Assembly (NCBI GenBank): GCA_943842245.1
Contig: CALTAJ010000002.1
Span: 1,065,700 to 1,129,699 of the forward strand
DNA: 64,000 nucleotides
DNA from: an uncultured Flavobacteriaceae bacterium
Lineage (GTDB): Bacteria; Bacteroidota; Bacteroidia; Flavobacteriales; Flavobacteriaceae
Reading direction: 5' to 3'
Position 1 is the stretch's first letter; every line of letters starts with the position of its first letter. Positions 39,858-52,486 of this stretch are shown one piece after another. Both the position numbers and the translations under genes were made by a program. Below the pieces are notes generated by a model. That model did no database searches and had not been told where the DNA came from. It saw nothing but the letters and a program-made list of their open reading frames with translations.

Positions 39858-40416
39858 TTTTTTTTAATGTTTCTAGAATTACTTTGGCTTTTTCTAAACG
39901 CAAATTTAGATTTCCTTTTAAAAGAGTGTAAGATTCTTTTTTATTTTTTAATATATTTTCAAAATAATCAAGCATCTGCTTTCTGTTATTTGGACGATCT
40001 CTTAAATCGTCTGCTTGCCAAGGGACATCAATATCAGTCAAAAAATAATGATCATATTTAAAAGTATCAACCCAATATTGAATCTCTGGAGCACAGTACC
40101 CATTAAAATGTGTTTCCGACCAAGCTTTTGTAATTAAAACATTCGTATCACAAAAGAGAAATTTGTTCGCATCTTCAATAAGATAATTTTCATGATTTAT
40201 TTGACCCTTGGCTATAATTATCAAATCCTCTAAAGAGCAAACTTCTTTTTTTTGATCCCATTTTTCTTGAAGGTAATTTCTTGCAAATTCGGGTACCCAA
40301 GTCGTTTGGAATTGTTTAGCCAAAGCTTTGGCTAAAGTTGTTTTTCCACTAGACTCCGGACCATATAAAACGATCCTTAAACAATCACTTTTTTGCTGTT
40401 GTAGATTTGTTTCCAT
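39835..40416 (-). CDS. P-loop kinase of NadR/ribosylnicotinamide-kinase-like type
   Basis: GPESSGKTTLAKALAKQFQTTWVPEFARNYL; DTNVLITKAW. Confidence 0.8.
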   Translation of the reverse strand: METNLQQQKSDCLRIVLYGPESSGKTTLAKALAKQFQTTWVPEFARNYLQEKWDQKKEVCSLEDLIIIAKGQINHENYLIEDANKFLFCDTNVLITKAWSETHFNGYCAPEIQYWVDTFKYDHYFLTDIDVPWQADDLRDRPNNRKQMLDYFENILKNKKESYTLLKGNLNLRLEKAKVILETLKKNDIRRRL

Positions 40417-41009
40417 CGAATGTATCCAAAGATAGCAATTAGGGTAAAAATAAAATACTGAATACTGGTTAGTGCTAATCCCTTGAATAAATAAAGTGGA
40501 ATCGAGATAATATCACCTACAATCCAAAATATCCAATGTTCTAATCTTTTTCTAGCCATAAACCACATACCAATAAAAAATAATCCTGTTGTAAAACAAT
40601 CAATGGGAGCTGACCAATTATTCCATTTATCAAATAATATATAGATCCCTGCAATTAAAAAAAGTATTATAATAAAAAAAATGAACCACCATTTTTTTTC
40701 CAAGGGATCCATTACAGAAATTGGATTTTCTGTCTTTTTCTCTTTTTTGTGTGACCAAAAATACCACCCATAAATACTAACCAAAAAGAAGTAAGCATTT
40801 ATAACCATATCGCCTAAGAGGTTTGCTTTAAATAATATATAGACAAAAATTATAGTAGAGAGCATTCCTGTGGGATATACCGCAATTTGATCCCGTTTGG
40901 CAAAATAAACACTCAGGAGTCCCAATATTACTGCAATTGCCTCTAAAACAACATCAATAATTGCATAATTTTGATAAGGTTCAATTAAAAAATTAAAAAT
41001 CTGGTTCAT
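40377..41009 (-). CDS. PnuC-family vitamin transporter (PnuC or PnuT)
   Basis: 210 aa, PnuC-like helices: GLLSVYFAKRDQIAVYPTGMLSTIIFVYILFKANLLGDMVINAYFFLVSIYGWYFW. Confidence 0.88.
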   Translation of the reverse strand: MNQIFNFLIEPYQNYAIIDVVLEAIAVILGLLSVYFAKRDQIAVYPTGMLSTIIFVYILFKANLLGDMVINAYFFLVSIYGWYFWSHKKEKKTENPISVMDPLEKKWWFIFFIIILFLIAGIYILFDKWNNWSAPIDCFTTGLFFIGMWFMARKRLEHWIFWIVGDIISIPLYLFKGLALTSIQYFIFTLIAIFGYIRWKQIYNSKKVIV

Positions 41010-41253
41010 ACTGGCTTCGGTCGCCTTTGACCATTTTTAAATGTAACATAATTGCTTCCTCATCCTTAAAAGTATTTTTAATAAGCGGCACTAGACTTTG
41101 CATTACCGAATCAAAGTCACCATAAATTTGAGTGCTTAAAGGATTTTCTTTTACCATAAAACCTAAGGACCTCAACTGAAGAATAAAGGATTTAATTGTG
41201 GGTATAAAATCTTTTTTTAGAGGAGTTAAAGTCAATTCTATGGAAAGTTTCAT
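40993..41253 (-). CDS. YkoF/MTH1187-like thiamine-binding protein
   Basis: 86 aa MKLSIELTLTPLKKDFIPTIKSFILQLRSLGFMVKENPLSTQIYGDFDSVMQSL; context. Confidence 0.6.
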   Translation of the reverse strand: MKLSIELTLTPLKKDFIPTIKSFILQLRSLGFMVKENPLSTQIYGDFDSVMQSLVPLIKNTFKDEEAIMLHLKMVKGDRSQYEPDF

Positions 41254-41888
41254 ACATCATTTTTTTTAGTTATTGCAAGGCTTAAACAAAAGTTGTCAAA
41301 GTATCTAAAATGAAGTTTATACTTTTTTATTCTGTTTTTGTAAAAAACAGAGCCAATACCTTCTTTTGAATTAGCCTCAATCGGGTCTATTAATAGTTGT
41401 GTTTTAAAATTTATTCCTGGTTTACGATTAACTTTATATAATGCTTCTTTCGCAGTCCAAATTTGTGAGAGATAATGAATATTTTTATTCATATTAAGAT
41501 CTAAAGATTCTTTTAGATGTAAAAATCGAGGTGCAATTCTTATAATTTTTTCTTGATAGTATTCCAAATCAATCCCTACAGGTTGAGAGGAAATTGTAAT
41601 GGCAGCTAAATCCTTGGTGTGACTTATTGAAAGATGTCTGCCATCTGTAAGATAAGGGGCCCCATTTTTATCGTATTTATGAGCTAAAGGATCAATATCA
41701 TGGTTTTTGAGAAGTTTTCTAATTGCCAAATACCCTTTCCTGTGTATTATACTTCTGCGCTGAGATAATCTAGTTAAAGCTTCTTTAGAAAGTTCCAAAC
41801 CCCTAGCAAGCTCACTTTCCGACTCATTAATTTTCCAAACTGCAATATGAGTATCAAGATTTATAAGTTCCTTAAAGCATTCTGGCAT
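41250..41888 (-). CDS. 4'-phosphopantetheinyl transferase (Sfp-like)
   Basis: LSISHTKDLAAI, VGIDLEYY, WTAKEALYK motifs. Confidence 0.88.
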   Translation of the reverse strand: MPECFKELINLDTHIAVWKINESESELARGLELSKEALTRLSQRRSIIHRKGYLAIRKLLKNHDIDPLAHKYDKNGAPYLTDGRHLSISHTKDLAAITISSQPVGIDLEYYQEKIIRIAPRFLHLKESLDLNMNKNIHYLSQIWTAKEALYKVNRKPGINFKTQLLIDPIEANSKEGIGSVFYKNRIKKYKLHFRYFDNFCLSLAITKKNDV

Positions 41889-41918
41889 TTGAAATCATTT
41901 AGAAAGGTTGTATTTTTG
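41888..41918 (+). promoter_or_regulatory. Exact Bacteroidota promoter TTTG-N19-TATTTTTG upstream of ahcY
   Basis: TTTG at 41888-41891, TATTTTTG at 41911-41918, 19-bp spacer. Confidence 0.7.
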
Positions 41919-41944
41919 CAATTGTAAAAAGCAAATGTACAATT

Positions 41945-43264
41945 ATGGAATCGAAAACTTCACAGCGTTTACCCTATAAAGTAAAAGATATAAACCTTGC
42001 AGAATGGGGCCGTAAAGAAATTTTACTAGCCGAAAAGGAAATGCCCGGTTTAATGGCATTAAGAAAAGAATTCGGCAAAGAACAACCCTTAAAGGGAGCG
42101 CGAATTGCTGGATGTCTTCATATGACAATACAAACTGCAGTCCTTATCGAAACTTTAGTTGCTCTAGGTGCTGATGTAACCTGGAGTTCTTGTAACATTT
42201 TTTCTACTCAAGACCATGCTGCATCTGCTATCGCTGCTGCTGGTATTCCTGTTTTCGCCTGGAAAGGTATGAACGAAGAGGAATTTGATTGGTGTATAGA
42301 ACAAACTCTTCATTTTGGAGATGATCAAAAGCCTTTAAATATGATTTTGGATGACGGAGGTGATCTTACCAATATGGTATTAGATCAATTTCCAGAGCTA
42401 ATAAATGATATTCTTGGGCTTTCAGAAGAAACTACAACAGGTGTTCACCGTTTATATGAAAGGGTTAAAAATGGAACTTTACCAATGCCGGCTATTAATG
42501 TGAACGATTCTGTTACTAAATCTAAATTTGACAACAAATACGGCTGTAAAGAAAGTGCCGTAGACGCAGTTCGAAGGGCTACTGATGTCATGCTTGCTGG
42601 TAAACGAGTCGTAGTTTGTGGATATGGAGATGTAGGGAAAGGAACTGCAGCCTCTTTTCAAGGAGCTGGAGCAATTGTAACTATTACAGAGATTGATCCG
42701 ATTTGTGCACTTCAAGCTGCTATGGATGGTTTTGAAGTAAAAAAATTATCTAGTGTTATTTCAAATGCAGACATTGTATGTACAGCAACTGGAAATAAAG
42801 ATATCTTAAAGAAAGAATATTTTTTAGCAATGAAAGACAAGGCTATTGTTTGCAACATTGGTCACTTTGACAATGAAATTGATATGGCTTGGTTAAACAA
42901 AAATTACGGTCATACTAAGTCGGAAATCAAACCACAAGTTGACCTTTATACATTAGAAAATGATAATCAAATCATTGTATTGGCAGAAGGAAGATTAGTG
43001 AATTTAGGTTGTGCTACCGGTCACCCAAGTTTTGTGATGAGTAACTCATTCACTAATCAAACTTTAGCTCAAATAGAATTATGGCAACGTTCAGATCAAT
43101 ACGAAAATAAAGTTTATATGCTCCCTAAGCATTTAGACGAAAAAGTAGCTGCCCTTCATTTAGATCACCTAGGCGTTGAGCTAGAGGCTCTTTCTTCTGA
43201 ACAAGCTGAATATATAGGCGTAAAGGTTAAGGGTCCTTATAAACCAGAATACTATAGATATTAA
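41945..43264 (+). CDS. ahcY: Adenosylhomocysteinase
   Basis: 439 aa; [33 protein letters not shown]-terminal YKPEYYRY. Confidence 0.97.
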   Translation: MESKTSQRLPYKVKDINLAEWGRKEILLAEKEMPGLMALRKEFGKEQPLKGARIAGCLHMTIQTAVLIETLVALGADVTWSSCNIFSTQDHAASAIAAAGIPVFAWKGMNEEEFDWCIEQTLHFGDDQKPLNMILDDGGDLTNMVLDQFPELINDILGLSEETTTGVHRLYERVKNGTLPMPAINVNDSVTKSKFDNKYGCKESAVDAVRRATDVMLAGKRVVVCGYGDVGKGTAASFQGAGAIVTITEIDPICALQAAMDGFEVKKLSSVISNADIVCTATGNKDILKKEYFLAMKDKAIVCNIGHFDNEIDMAWLNKNYGHTKSEIKPQVDLYTLENDNQIIVLAEGRLVNLGCATGHPSFVMSNSFTNQTLAQIELWQRSDQYENKVYMLPKHLDEKVAALHLDHLGVELEALSSEQAEYIGVKVKGPYKPEYYRY

Positions 43265-43304
43265 GGCTTATTTGTTTGTTAAACTCGTTAAATAATGGAG
43301 CATA

Positions 43305-43334
43305 AAAAAACCCACTTCTAGAAGTGGGTTTTTT
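43305..43334. terminator. Bidirectional terminator between ahcY and rpmA
   Basis: AAAAAACCCACTTCTAGAAGTGGGTTTTTT perfect palindrome with A/T tails. Confidence 0.9.
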
Positions 43335-43356
43335 CATTTGTTTTAAAGAATTGTTA

Positions 43357-43617
43357 CTATGCTTCGAAAGGAACAACAGACACAAAAGATTTATTGTCTT
43401 TCTTCTTAGTAAATTTAACAACTCCATCGACTCTTGCGTGAAGTGTATGATCTTTACCTAAATAAACATTTTCTCCTGGGTTATGTGCAGTTCCACGTTG
43501 TCTGATAATAATATTTCCAGCTCTAGCTGCTTGTCCTCCAAAAATCTTAACTCCAAGTCGTTTCGACTCGGATTCTCTTCCGTTTTTAGAACTACCTACT
43601 CCTTTTTTATGTGCCAT
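43357..43617 (-). CDS. rpmA: 50S ribosomal protein L27
   Basis: [29 protein letters not shown]. Confidence 0.97.
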   Translation of the reverse strand: MAHKKGVGSSKNGRESESKRLGVKIFGGQAARAGNIIIRQRGTAHNPGENVYLGKDHTLHARVDGVVKFTKKKDNKSFVSVVPFEA

Positions 43618-43636
43618 GACAATTAGTTTTTAGTGG

Positions 43637-44200
43637 TTATTTTGATACAGCAGCAACTAAGTCTGCTTTTTTCATCGAAGAAATTCCTTCAACTCCTTTG
43701 GCTTTTGCTTCTGCTTTAAGCTGTGCAACAGTCATACTTGTGTACTCTTTTTTCTCTGCTTTAGGTGCTACTTTTTTGGTGACGGTCTTTTTAGGTACTT
43801 CTTTTTTCGCTGCAGGAGCCACTTTTGCCGCTGCCTTAGTTTCCTTTTTTGGCGCACTAGACTCAGCTACTTTTTTAGATTTTGAACCCGTGGCTTGTAT
43901 TTTTTCAATTACCAATTCAGTAAGGGCTTGACGGTGTCCATTTTTAACACGGTATCCTTTGCGTCGTTTTTTCTTAAAAACGATCACTTTGTCACCCTTA
44001 AGGTGACTGACTACTTTTGCTTCTACAGAAGCTCCGGTGATAGCCGGGGCGCCAATGGAAACTTTTTTACCGTCGTCTAACAAAAATACTTTGTCAAAGG
44101 ATACTTTTGAACCCTCCTTATCTGTTAAACGATGTACAAAAAGTTTTTGGTCTTGCACAACTTTAAATTGTTGCCCTGCTATTTCTACAATTGCGTACAT
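43637..44200 (-). CDS. rplU: 50S ribosomal protein L21 with C-terminal extension
   Basis: [14 protein letters not shown] (start 44200 preferred over 44251); Ala/Lys-rich linker and SAP/HeH-like tail [29 protein letters not shown]. Confidence 0.95.
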   Translation of the reverse strand: MYAIVEIAGQQFKVVQDQKLFVHRLTDKEGSKVSFDKVFLLDDGKKVSIGAPAITGASVEAKVVSHLKGDKVIVFKKKRRKGYRVKNGHRQALTELVIEKIQATGSKSKKVAESSAPKKETKAAAKVAPAAKKEVPKKTVTKKVAPKAEKKEYTSMTVAQLKAEAKAKGVEGISSMKKADLVAAVSK

Positions 44201-44265
44201 TTTTATTCTTTTAATGGTCGGCAAATATAGTGCTTTTTGGGAACAAAGCAATTTTCTTTTTACCC

Positions 44266-44640
44266 TTATTCTTTGTCAACAGAGTATTTACCAGGGCCAA
44301 TAAAATAGATAACAATAAAAGCAATTAAATACATTAACGATTTTTCTTTTCTAGAAAAAGGATCACCATCATGTGCAATTGCAAAAGCCACTAGCATTGT
44401 AGATGCAGGGAAAATACTAAATAATCGCGTTTTCCATCCAATAATTATAAAAATAGGCGCTATAAATTCCCCAAAAGAAGCTAAAATTAATGATGGAGCA
44501 ACACCTATTCCAATTGGATCACCAAACTTAAAATTTCCAGTAATTACTTTTAAAAACTTTCCATATCCATGAGTCATTAATGCTATTGAAAATCCAAAAC
44601 GTAAAATAAGTAATCCTAGGTTTAGCTTTAATTTACTCAT
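44266..44640 (-). CDS. DoxX family protein
   Basis: 124 aa, four hydrophobic helices, [21 protein letters not shown]. Confidence 0.85.
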   Translation of the reverse strand: MSKLKLNLGLLILRFGFSIALMTHGYGKFLKVITGNFKFGDPIGIGVAPSLILASFGEFIAPIFIIIGWKTRLFSIFPASTMLVAFAIAHDGDPFSRKEKSLMYLIAFIVIYFIGPGKYSVDKE

Positions 44641-44641
44641 A

Positions 44642-45649
<1,008 letters not shown>

Positions 45650-45650
<1 letters not shown>

Positions 45651-46503
45651 CTTTTTAAACTTTGTATGCATTTTTTCAATGACTTTCTTGCCACGTTGGA
45701 ATTGCAAAGATAATTGATTTTCTATTCGTTTGTGTCCAAGATACTGTATTTAGGGCGTTTGCTAGACGTTGGATAGGCTGCTGTTGGAAGGGTTCCTTGC
45801 ACATGGACTTTTAATCTAATCATTACAATGCTTCTGGCAAATTCTTTCCAGTAGTGCACACTCCATTGGCATAATGTAAAATTGGAATCAAGTATAATTG
45901 GTTGTTGATATAGTTCTTAAAACGGTTCTTGCCAAATCAATTCCATAGGTGGGTCTTCCCCACTGATCATCAACCACTTTAATGCTGTTTTTTCTTTTGC
46001 TAATTCGAGCAATCGTCTTAACAAAGTTTTTTCCAAAAGGGCTAAACAGCCATGATGTTCTGATAGTTACAATCTTGAGGCAGCTGCTTTTTGTAAGGCG
46101 ACTTCTCTCCTTGCAATTTTGATTTCCATAGACCCGTTGATTGGGATTACATTCTTTCTTGATAGGGTTCAGAAGACGTCCATCAAAAACATAATCTGTA
46201 GAAAAATGAATGATTGAAAGCTTTTTCTTCAGCAAAGTCAATTAGATTTTGTAGTCCTTCAGTGTTGATTTTAAAGGTGCTCTCTTGATTCTTCTTCTGC
46301 CTGATCAACATTGTGTAAGCGGCGCAATTGATAATGCCATCAAAAGGGTTTTTGTTATAAAAATTTGCAAGGGTTTCCGGACGCGTAATGTCTACTTCAT
46401 TTCTAGAAGCAAAAAATAAATGTGTCTCGGGGAATTCTTTGGCAACCGTATGAAAACATTGTCCCAATTGACCTGCTCCGCCTGTTACTAAATAACTAGG
46501 CAT
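45650..46503 (-). pseudogene. rfbD: dTDP-4-dehydrorhamnose reductase, frame-disrupted (end approximate)
   Basis: MPSYLVTGGAGQLGQ..., FSTDYVFDG, RTSWLFSPFGKNFVKTI in different frames. Confidence 0.82.
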
Positions 46504-46540
46504 AAGAGTTGTCCTTATAATCAAATAAGGGGGCCTCCTG

Positions 46541-47071
46541 CTAAGTTAGGGATGCTTTTTGATCTTTCTCAGATTGAATCCATTCTGACTTTGGATATCT
46601 GCCAATCTATCCCTAAAGCAGGATCATCTGGTGCAATACTTCCTTCACTCTTAATTATAAGTATTGATCTACTTTGTAGATAAAAATAGAAGTCTCACTT
46701 AAGGTAATATATCCATGAGCAAACCCTCTGGGAATAAAAAGTTGTAGTTGATTTTCTGCGCTTAATTCTTAACTAAAATACTGCCCAAAGGTGGGCGATC
46801 CTTTTCTTATGTCCACAACCACATCCAATACGTTCCTTGTATCACTTGAACTAATTTCGTTTGACTAAAGGGAGGTAATTGATAATGTAATCCCCGTAAA
46901 ACTCCTTTTTTGGAATGCGTAAGATTATCTTGACAAAACATTGATTTTTCTCCCTAAAGCTTTTTCAACTTCTTGCATTAAAACTGTTCCATAAAAGAAC
47001 CCCGTTCATCTATGATGAACGTTAGGCTTTAAAATAAAAACCTCCTTGAAAGGAGTAGTTTTGATATTCAT
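46541..47071 (-). pseudogene. rfbC: dTDP-4-dehydrorhamnose 3,5-epimerase, frame-disrupted
   Basis: Manual translation: MNIKTTPFKEVFILKPNV / ERGSFME / GVLRGLHYQLPPFSQTKLVQVIQG / VLDVVVDIRKGSPTFGQYFS / ELSAENQLQLFIPRGFAHGY, with indels and one in-frame TAA. Confidence 0.82.
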
Positions 47072-47104
47072 AATGGATCGATTTAATTGAAGTTAAAGTT
47101 ATAT

Positions 47105-47986
47105 TTATTGCTGTATTTTATTAACTAAATAGCTCCGTATCGAAGTTTCGTTCATTTTATGTAGCGCCTTCCAAGAAGTTTTGTCTCTTTGTGAATAATC
47201 CTTTTTCAAACGCTATTTCTTCTAAACAGCCTACTTTAAGCCCTTGCCGTTTTTCAATGGTTTCGAATAAATTGGCCTGCTTCCAATAAGGATTCGTGTG
47301 TTCCCGTGTCCAGCCAAGCAAAACCTCTTCCCAAGGCTTCTACTTGAAGTTTCCTTGCTTAAATACTGTTCGTTTACAGCGGTAATTTCCAATTCCCCTC
47401 GCTCTGAAGGTTGTATTTCTTTTGCTAATTTCAATTACGAGTTAGGATAAAAATACAAGCCTACCACTGCTTGATTACTTTTTGGATTTTCAGGTTTTTC
47501 TTCAATAGAAAGTCGCTTTCCCTGATTATCATATTCAATAACTCCATAACGCTTGGGGATCATTAACTGTATATCCAAAAATAGTAGCTTTTTGACCTAG
47601 ATTGTTCTTTGTTTGACCACGCTTCAAGCTGTTCTGAAAAATCTAATGCCGTAAAAAATATTGTCCCCTAAAATTAGACAAACTGGGTCTTCCCCGATAA
47701 AGTCTTCTCCCAAAACAAACGCTTCTGCCAACCTTTCGGTTGTGGCTGAATTTTATATTGAAGCTTTATCCCCATTGGCTTCCATCGCCCAACAAACGTT
47801 CGATATTGACTATGTCTTCAGGAGTACTGATAAGCAATACCTCACGAATTCCTGCCAACATCAACACCGACAAGGGATAATAAACCATAGGTTTATCATA
47901 AACTGGTAAGAAGTTGTTTGGAAACTCCTAAAGTCACCGGGAAAAGTCGGGATCCATGTACCGCCAGCAAGGAGGAGGGCTTTCAT
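47105..47986 (-). pseudogene. rfbA: Glucose-1-phosphate thymidylyltransferase, frame-disrupted
   Basis: Manual translation: LLAGG / PVTLGVSKQ / [32 protein letters not shown] / [10 protein letters not shown] / [10 protein letters not shown] in shifting frames. Confidence 0.82.
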
Positions 47987-47999
47987 CAACGATTATTTT

Positions 48000-49205
48000 T
48001 TTTAAAGATATCACAGAATCATTCAAATCTATTTTTCAAAGAAGTTCTTAAATAATTCTTTTTTCTTTTAATGAAGAAAAATCTTTGAGGTATAAGCTTC
48101 TTTACAATTTTTTTTCATTCTTTGATATGAGTCTTGATACGAGACATTATGAATCAAATATTTTAGCTAATCAGTCTTTATTCCCTGCATTACAACAGAA
48201 CCCAAATTATTTTCTTTAATTATTGAATTGGCTCTCCAGATTAAAGCCAATAATTGGTATGCCATCGCATAAATAGGTTTGAAGTTTCGCTGGAACTGTT
48301 TTAGAAATAAAGGAGCTCTTTTAATGAAAGAAATAAATAATCAGACTCTTTGAAAAAATGTAATAATTTTAGATGAATCTACATGCATCAAAAAATTTGT
48401 ATTTTCTATTTAATTTTGTGATTAACTAGTTTTTAAGATTTTCTTTATTTCTTCCATCCCATATTAATCTCATTTCGTATTTTATTTTTTGATATTTTAA
48501 TCGCTTCAACTAAACTTTCAAAGATCTTGTGCCTCTCCAATATTCCCTGCGTAAGAAATTATCAATTTTTTCTGTTTTGTAGAGCTTATATTTCATGCTT
48601 TAATTTTCAAAAACTGGAGTCTGCCCAATTAGGGAAATAACTGACTTTTCAGATTTACTCTTTTTTGAGCAAATTCCTTAAAACTTTCTGATCCTAAGAG
48701 AATATGATCAAATTGATTATAAAACCATTTAAATAAGCTTCTAGAATATTGAGTAGCCTTTTAGATTTTATAATTCCAACAGAGCTTAAGTGTTTGAGGC
48801 CACATATCTAAATCCCATAATATAACTTTTGATTCCTTTATCTTTTTGTAGATAAGAGCAGGTAAAAAAAGTAATGGGGGCGAGGTATGGTGAATGATTA
48901 AGAGTATCGTATTTCTTATGGAAAATATAGCCAAAAGTTGAAAAGAAATAAAGAAAAAAAATAGGATAAGATAGTTAAGTAATGATAAGCTTATTACCTG
49001 CCTTCCCTCTTGGAATAACTGGAAGTCTATAAACGGTATGCCCTTTTGATGCGTTTTTTTACTTCCAAAAATGCTGAATCCTTTCAAAATTTTACCTTTC
49101 GGATAGTTTGGGTTAGAGTAACTACTGAAGTAGTAATATTTTCTGCAGAACCAATCTACAACATCATTTATTTTGAAAGTATTCAGGGTAGAAGTGATTC
49201 GTAAA
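48000..49205 (-). pseudogene. Glycosyltransferase family 4 (WbuB-like), frame-disrupted (limits approximate)
   Basis: Only one sizeable fragment in the ORF track (48761..49087); position after fnlC supports a WbuB-like GT. Confidence 0.45.
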
Positions 49206-49207
49206 AA

Positions 49208-50353
49208 TTAAGACTCTTTTTTCCACACATTTTGATTTACATAATCAGTGTAAGAAAGGATAATTTTTTCAATCTTCTCAGAAACATTATCTGGTCTATA
49301 ATCTAAAACAGAAATTTCATTTGTTTTTGAAAGAGAAGTGTTTTCCAAAAGAGTAACTGCCCTTAAAATTCTCTGCTTATTTAAATCGGTAAACATTACT
49401 GCGGCTTCCTCCATTGCTTCTGGTCTCTCGTGAGAGGATCTGATGTTTATAGCTTTAAAATTTAGTATAGAAGCCTCCTCTGAAATTGTACCACTATCTG
49501 ATAGTACTACAAATGAGTTTAACTGAAGTGCGTTATAATCTATAAAACCTAGTGGATCTAATAAACTGAATTTTATCAGAAGGACTTACTCTAACTTTCT
49601 CTAATTGTTTTCTGGTTCTTGGGTGGGTAGAAAATATAATTGGGTAATTATACTTTTCTGACAAGACTATTTAAAGTTGAAATAAGTTCTTCAAGCTTTT
49701 TTGGATTATCTACATTTTCTTCTCTATGAGAAGAGACCACAAAATAAGCTCCTTTTTTAAGTCTAAGTGATTTAAGAATCGAAGATTGCTTTATTTTATC
49801 TAAATAAAATTGTAATACTTCATTCATAGGAGAGCCTGTCTTTAATAATTCTATCAGCACTAATTCCTTCTTTTAAAAGGTACTCTCTTGCTATTGATGA
49901 ATAAGGCAAATTAATATCTGCTATATGATCTACAATTTTCCGGTTGGTTTCTTCTGGAACATTTTGATCAAAACATCTGTTTCCAGCCTCCATATGAAAT
50001 ATTGGAATTTTATATCTTTTTTGCAACTAGTGCAGAAAGACAGCTATTGGTATCCCCTAAAACTAGCAGTGCATCTGGATTTAGTTTTTTAAGACAGGCT
50101 CAGTTTTAATTATAATATTACCAATTGTTTCAGCAGCTGTGCTTCCTGCAGCCTCCAAAAAAATATCTGGCTTTTTTATTCCTAATTCTTCAAAAAAAAC
50201 TTGATTTAAGTTGTAATCATAATTTTGTCCCGTATGAATTAGTGTGTGTTTGATAGACTTAGATTCATTAAGCCTGGAGATGACTCTAGATAGTCTTATA
50301 ATCTCTGGTCTAGTACCAACAATAGTTACAACATTTAAAAGTTCTTGTCCCAT
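49208..50353 (-). pseudogene. UDP-N-acetylglucosamine 2-epimerase family (FnlC/WbjD/WecB-like), frame-disrupted
   Basis: Fragments: NVVTIVGTRPEIIRLSRVISRL...HTGQNYDYNLNQVFFEELGI; FHMEAGNRCFDQNVPEETNRKIVDHIADINLPYSSIAREYLLKEGI; YFVVSSHREENVDN; C-term EEAAVMFTDLNKQRI. Confidence 0.85.
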
Positions 50354-50362
50354 TTAACTAAA

Positions 50363-51468
50363 TTAAACAATTTCAGGGTAGGTGTCAGGATCATTTTGAT
50401 CATAAGGCTCATTTATCCAGAAAAACGTGAGTAATTCTTCGTCTCCAATATTAGTAATATTATGGGTATACCAAATGGGCATATCCACATAGCTTGGTGA
50501 ATTTCCATCGAGCTCAAAAGAAATTATTTCGTCTGTTAAATATTTTCTAAGCTCAATTTTAGCTTTTCCTTTAATTACAGAAAAACGCTCAATCTTTCTG
50601 GTGTGGAAATGATTACCTCTAGTTATCCCGCTATTGGTAGTTGAATAAGAGGATTGCCCCATAGAAAGGGCTTTGGAGAGTTCTATAAAACTTCCTCTTT
50701 CATCTGAATGTAATTTATACTCTCTTGGGAAAAATTCTTTATGATTAATATAGCTCCTAAAAGTATTAAAGAGCTCTTTGTCAAATTTTGATTCAAGATT
50801 TGGAATTTTATTCTCTTGAATATATTGTTCATTAAAAATAAATTCAATTTTTCTAATACCTCAGAAACTTTAATTTCGGTTAGAAAATCAAAGTTTATGC
50901 TTCTATTTTTCCTTTCAAAAGCTCTAAAAGTGAGCTTATGTAATCATCAATATAAATTAGTTTTACTGTATTGTCAGTAATAATTGTAGGGTTTGATTGT
51001 TTAATAATTGATGTGAAAAAGTAGCTATAAATGAATTGTAAAAGGGTTTACAAAAAGGGCCAAAAACGTTTGGGGTTAGAGAGGAGTAAAAAGTAAATCC
51101 TAATTTTTTAGAAAGCCTATCAAAATCTTCTCTAGCCTTTTTTTTAGCTTTCCCATAAAGGGAATCTGAATCTTCTTGGAGTGAAGATGAAAAATATAAT
51201 TTCCCTTTAAAATTTATTTTTTCTAAATGTTTTAGTAGCGAACTATTAATTTCAATATTGGACTGTAAACTTCTTGATCGGTTTCAGCTCTATTGACCCC
51301 AGCTAAATGATAAATAAAATCTTCTTTTTGAATTTTATTATTAAAATTCTCTGAACGGAAATCTTCTTTATTTAATAGTATAAGATTATGATTTGGAAAG
51401 TGAAGATTTAAATTTCTGAGTAGATGTCCTCCAACAAATCCGGTATGTCCTGAAATTACAATTCTCAC
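50363..51468 (-). pseudogene. FnlB/WbjC-like reductase with cupin C-terminal part, frame-disrupted
   Basis: N-term MRIVISGHTGFVGGHLLRNL...DFIYHLAGVNRA; C-term GITRGNHFHTRKIERFSVIKGKAKIELR. Confidence 0.8.
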
Positions 51469-51477
51469 ATTAGTATA

Positions 51478-52486
51478 TTAAAGACCTAAATCTTGTCGAA
51501 TTTCGGGAAGCTTAAGTAACAATTCTTTCATTTGAGTCAACATCCAATCTATTTGTGTTGTCGGAGTTATATTCTTCTTTAATCGTTGAATTATCTCCCT
51601 TTTGAAAAGTATTTATCGTAATTAAGGTCTCTGTTATCTGCTGATACTCTATAATAATCTCCAAGATCTTCACTTTTGGCCATCTCTTCTTTGGTTACCA
51701 GAGTCTCGTACATTTTCTCCCCATGACGAATACCAATATTTTGTATCTCAGATTTGGAATTATATAAAGAAATCAGTGCTTCAGCTAAAGTCTGAATCGT
51801 TGCAGCAGGTGATTTTTGTATAAATAGATCTCCGTTATTTCCCTTTTCAAATGCAAATTGAACCAAATCAACTGCATCATCTAAGGTCATCATAAACCGG
51901 GTCATTTGGGGTTAGTGATGGTAAGTGGTTTATTATTTTTTATCTGCTCAATAAATAAGGGTATTACTGAACCTCTTGAGGCCATTACATTTCCATAACG
52001 AGTCCCACAAAAAACAGATTTTTTTGGATCTAAGTTTCTTGCAGCTGCCATCATCGTTTTTTCCATTAATGCCTTTGTCATTCCCATGGCATTTATTGGG
52101 TAAGCTGCTTTATCTGTACTTAATACCACAGCCTTTTTTAACTACCAAACTCTTCAGCTGCTGAGAGTACATTATTAGTTCCTAAAATATTTGTTTTTAC
52201 AGCCTCTATTGGGAAAGAATTCACATGATGGCACTTGTTTAAGTGCTGCAGCATGAAAGATATAATCAACTCCCTTAACTACTTTTGAAACTGATTCTTT
52301 GTCTCTTACATCTCCAATATAGAATTTAACTTTATCTGAATTTAACTTCTTTCTTAGGTCATCCTGTTTTTTTTCATCCCTGAGAAAAATTCTTATTTCA
52401 GAATAAAATCTATTTTGAACTGCTCCTTTTAAAAAAGCGTTTCCAAAGGACCCTGTTCCACCTGTTATTAATAGAATATTATTCAT
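51478..52486 (-). pseudogene. FnlA/WbjB-like UDP-GlcNAc 4,6-dehydratase/epimerase, frame-disrupted
   Basis: NNILLITGGTGSFGNAFLKG; VLSTDKAAYPINAMGMTKALMEKTMMAAAR; MTRFMMTLDDAVDLVQFAFEKG in separate frames. Confidence 0.85.

Noticed and set aside
43698-43931. 77-aa plus-strand ORF opposite rplU
   Set aside because: Antisense of the Ala/Lys-rich L21 tail; composition artefact.
47661-47909. 82-aa plus-strand ORF
   Set aside because: Antisense to rfbA-like coding sequence on the minus strand.
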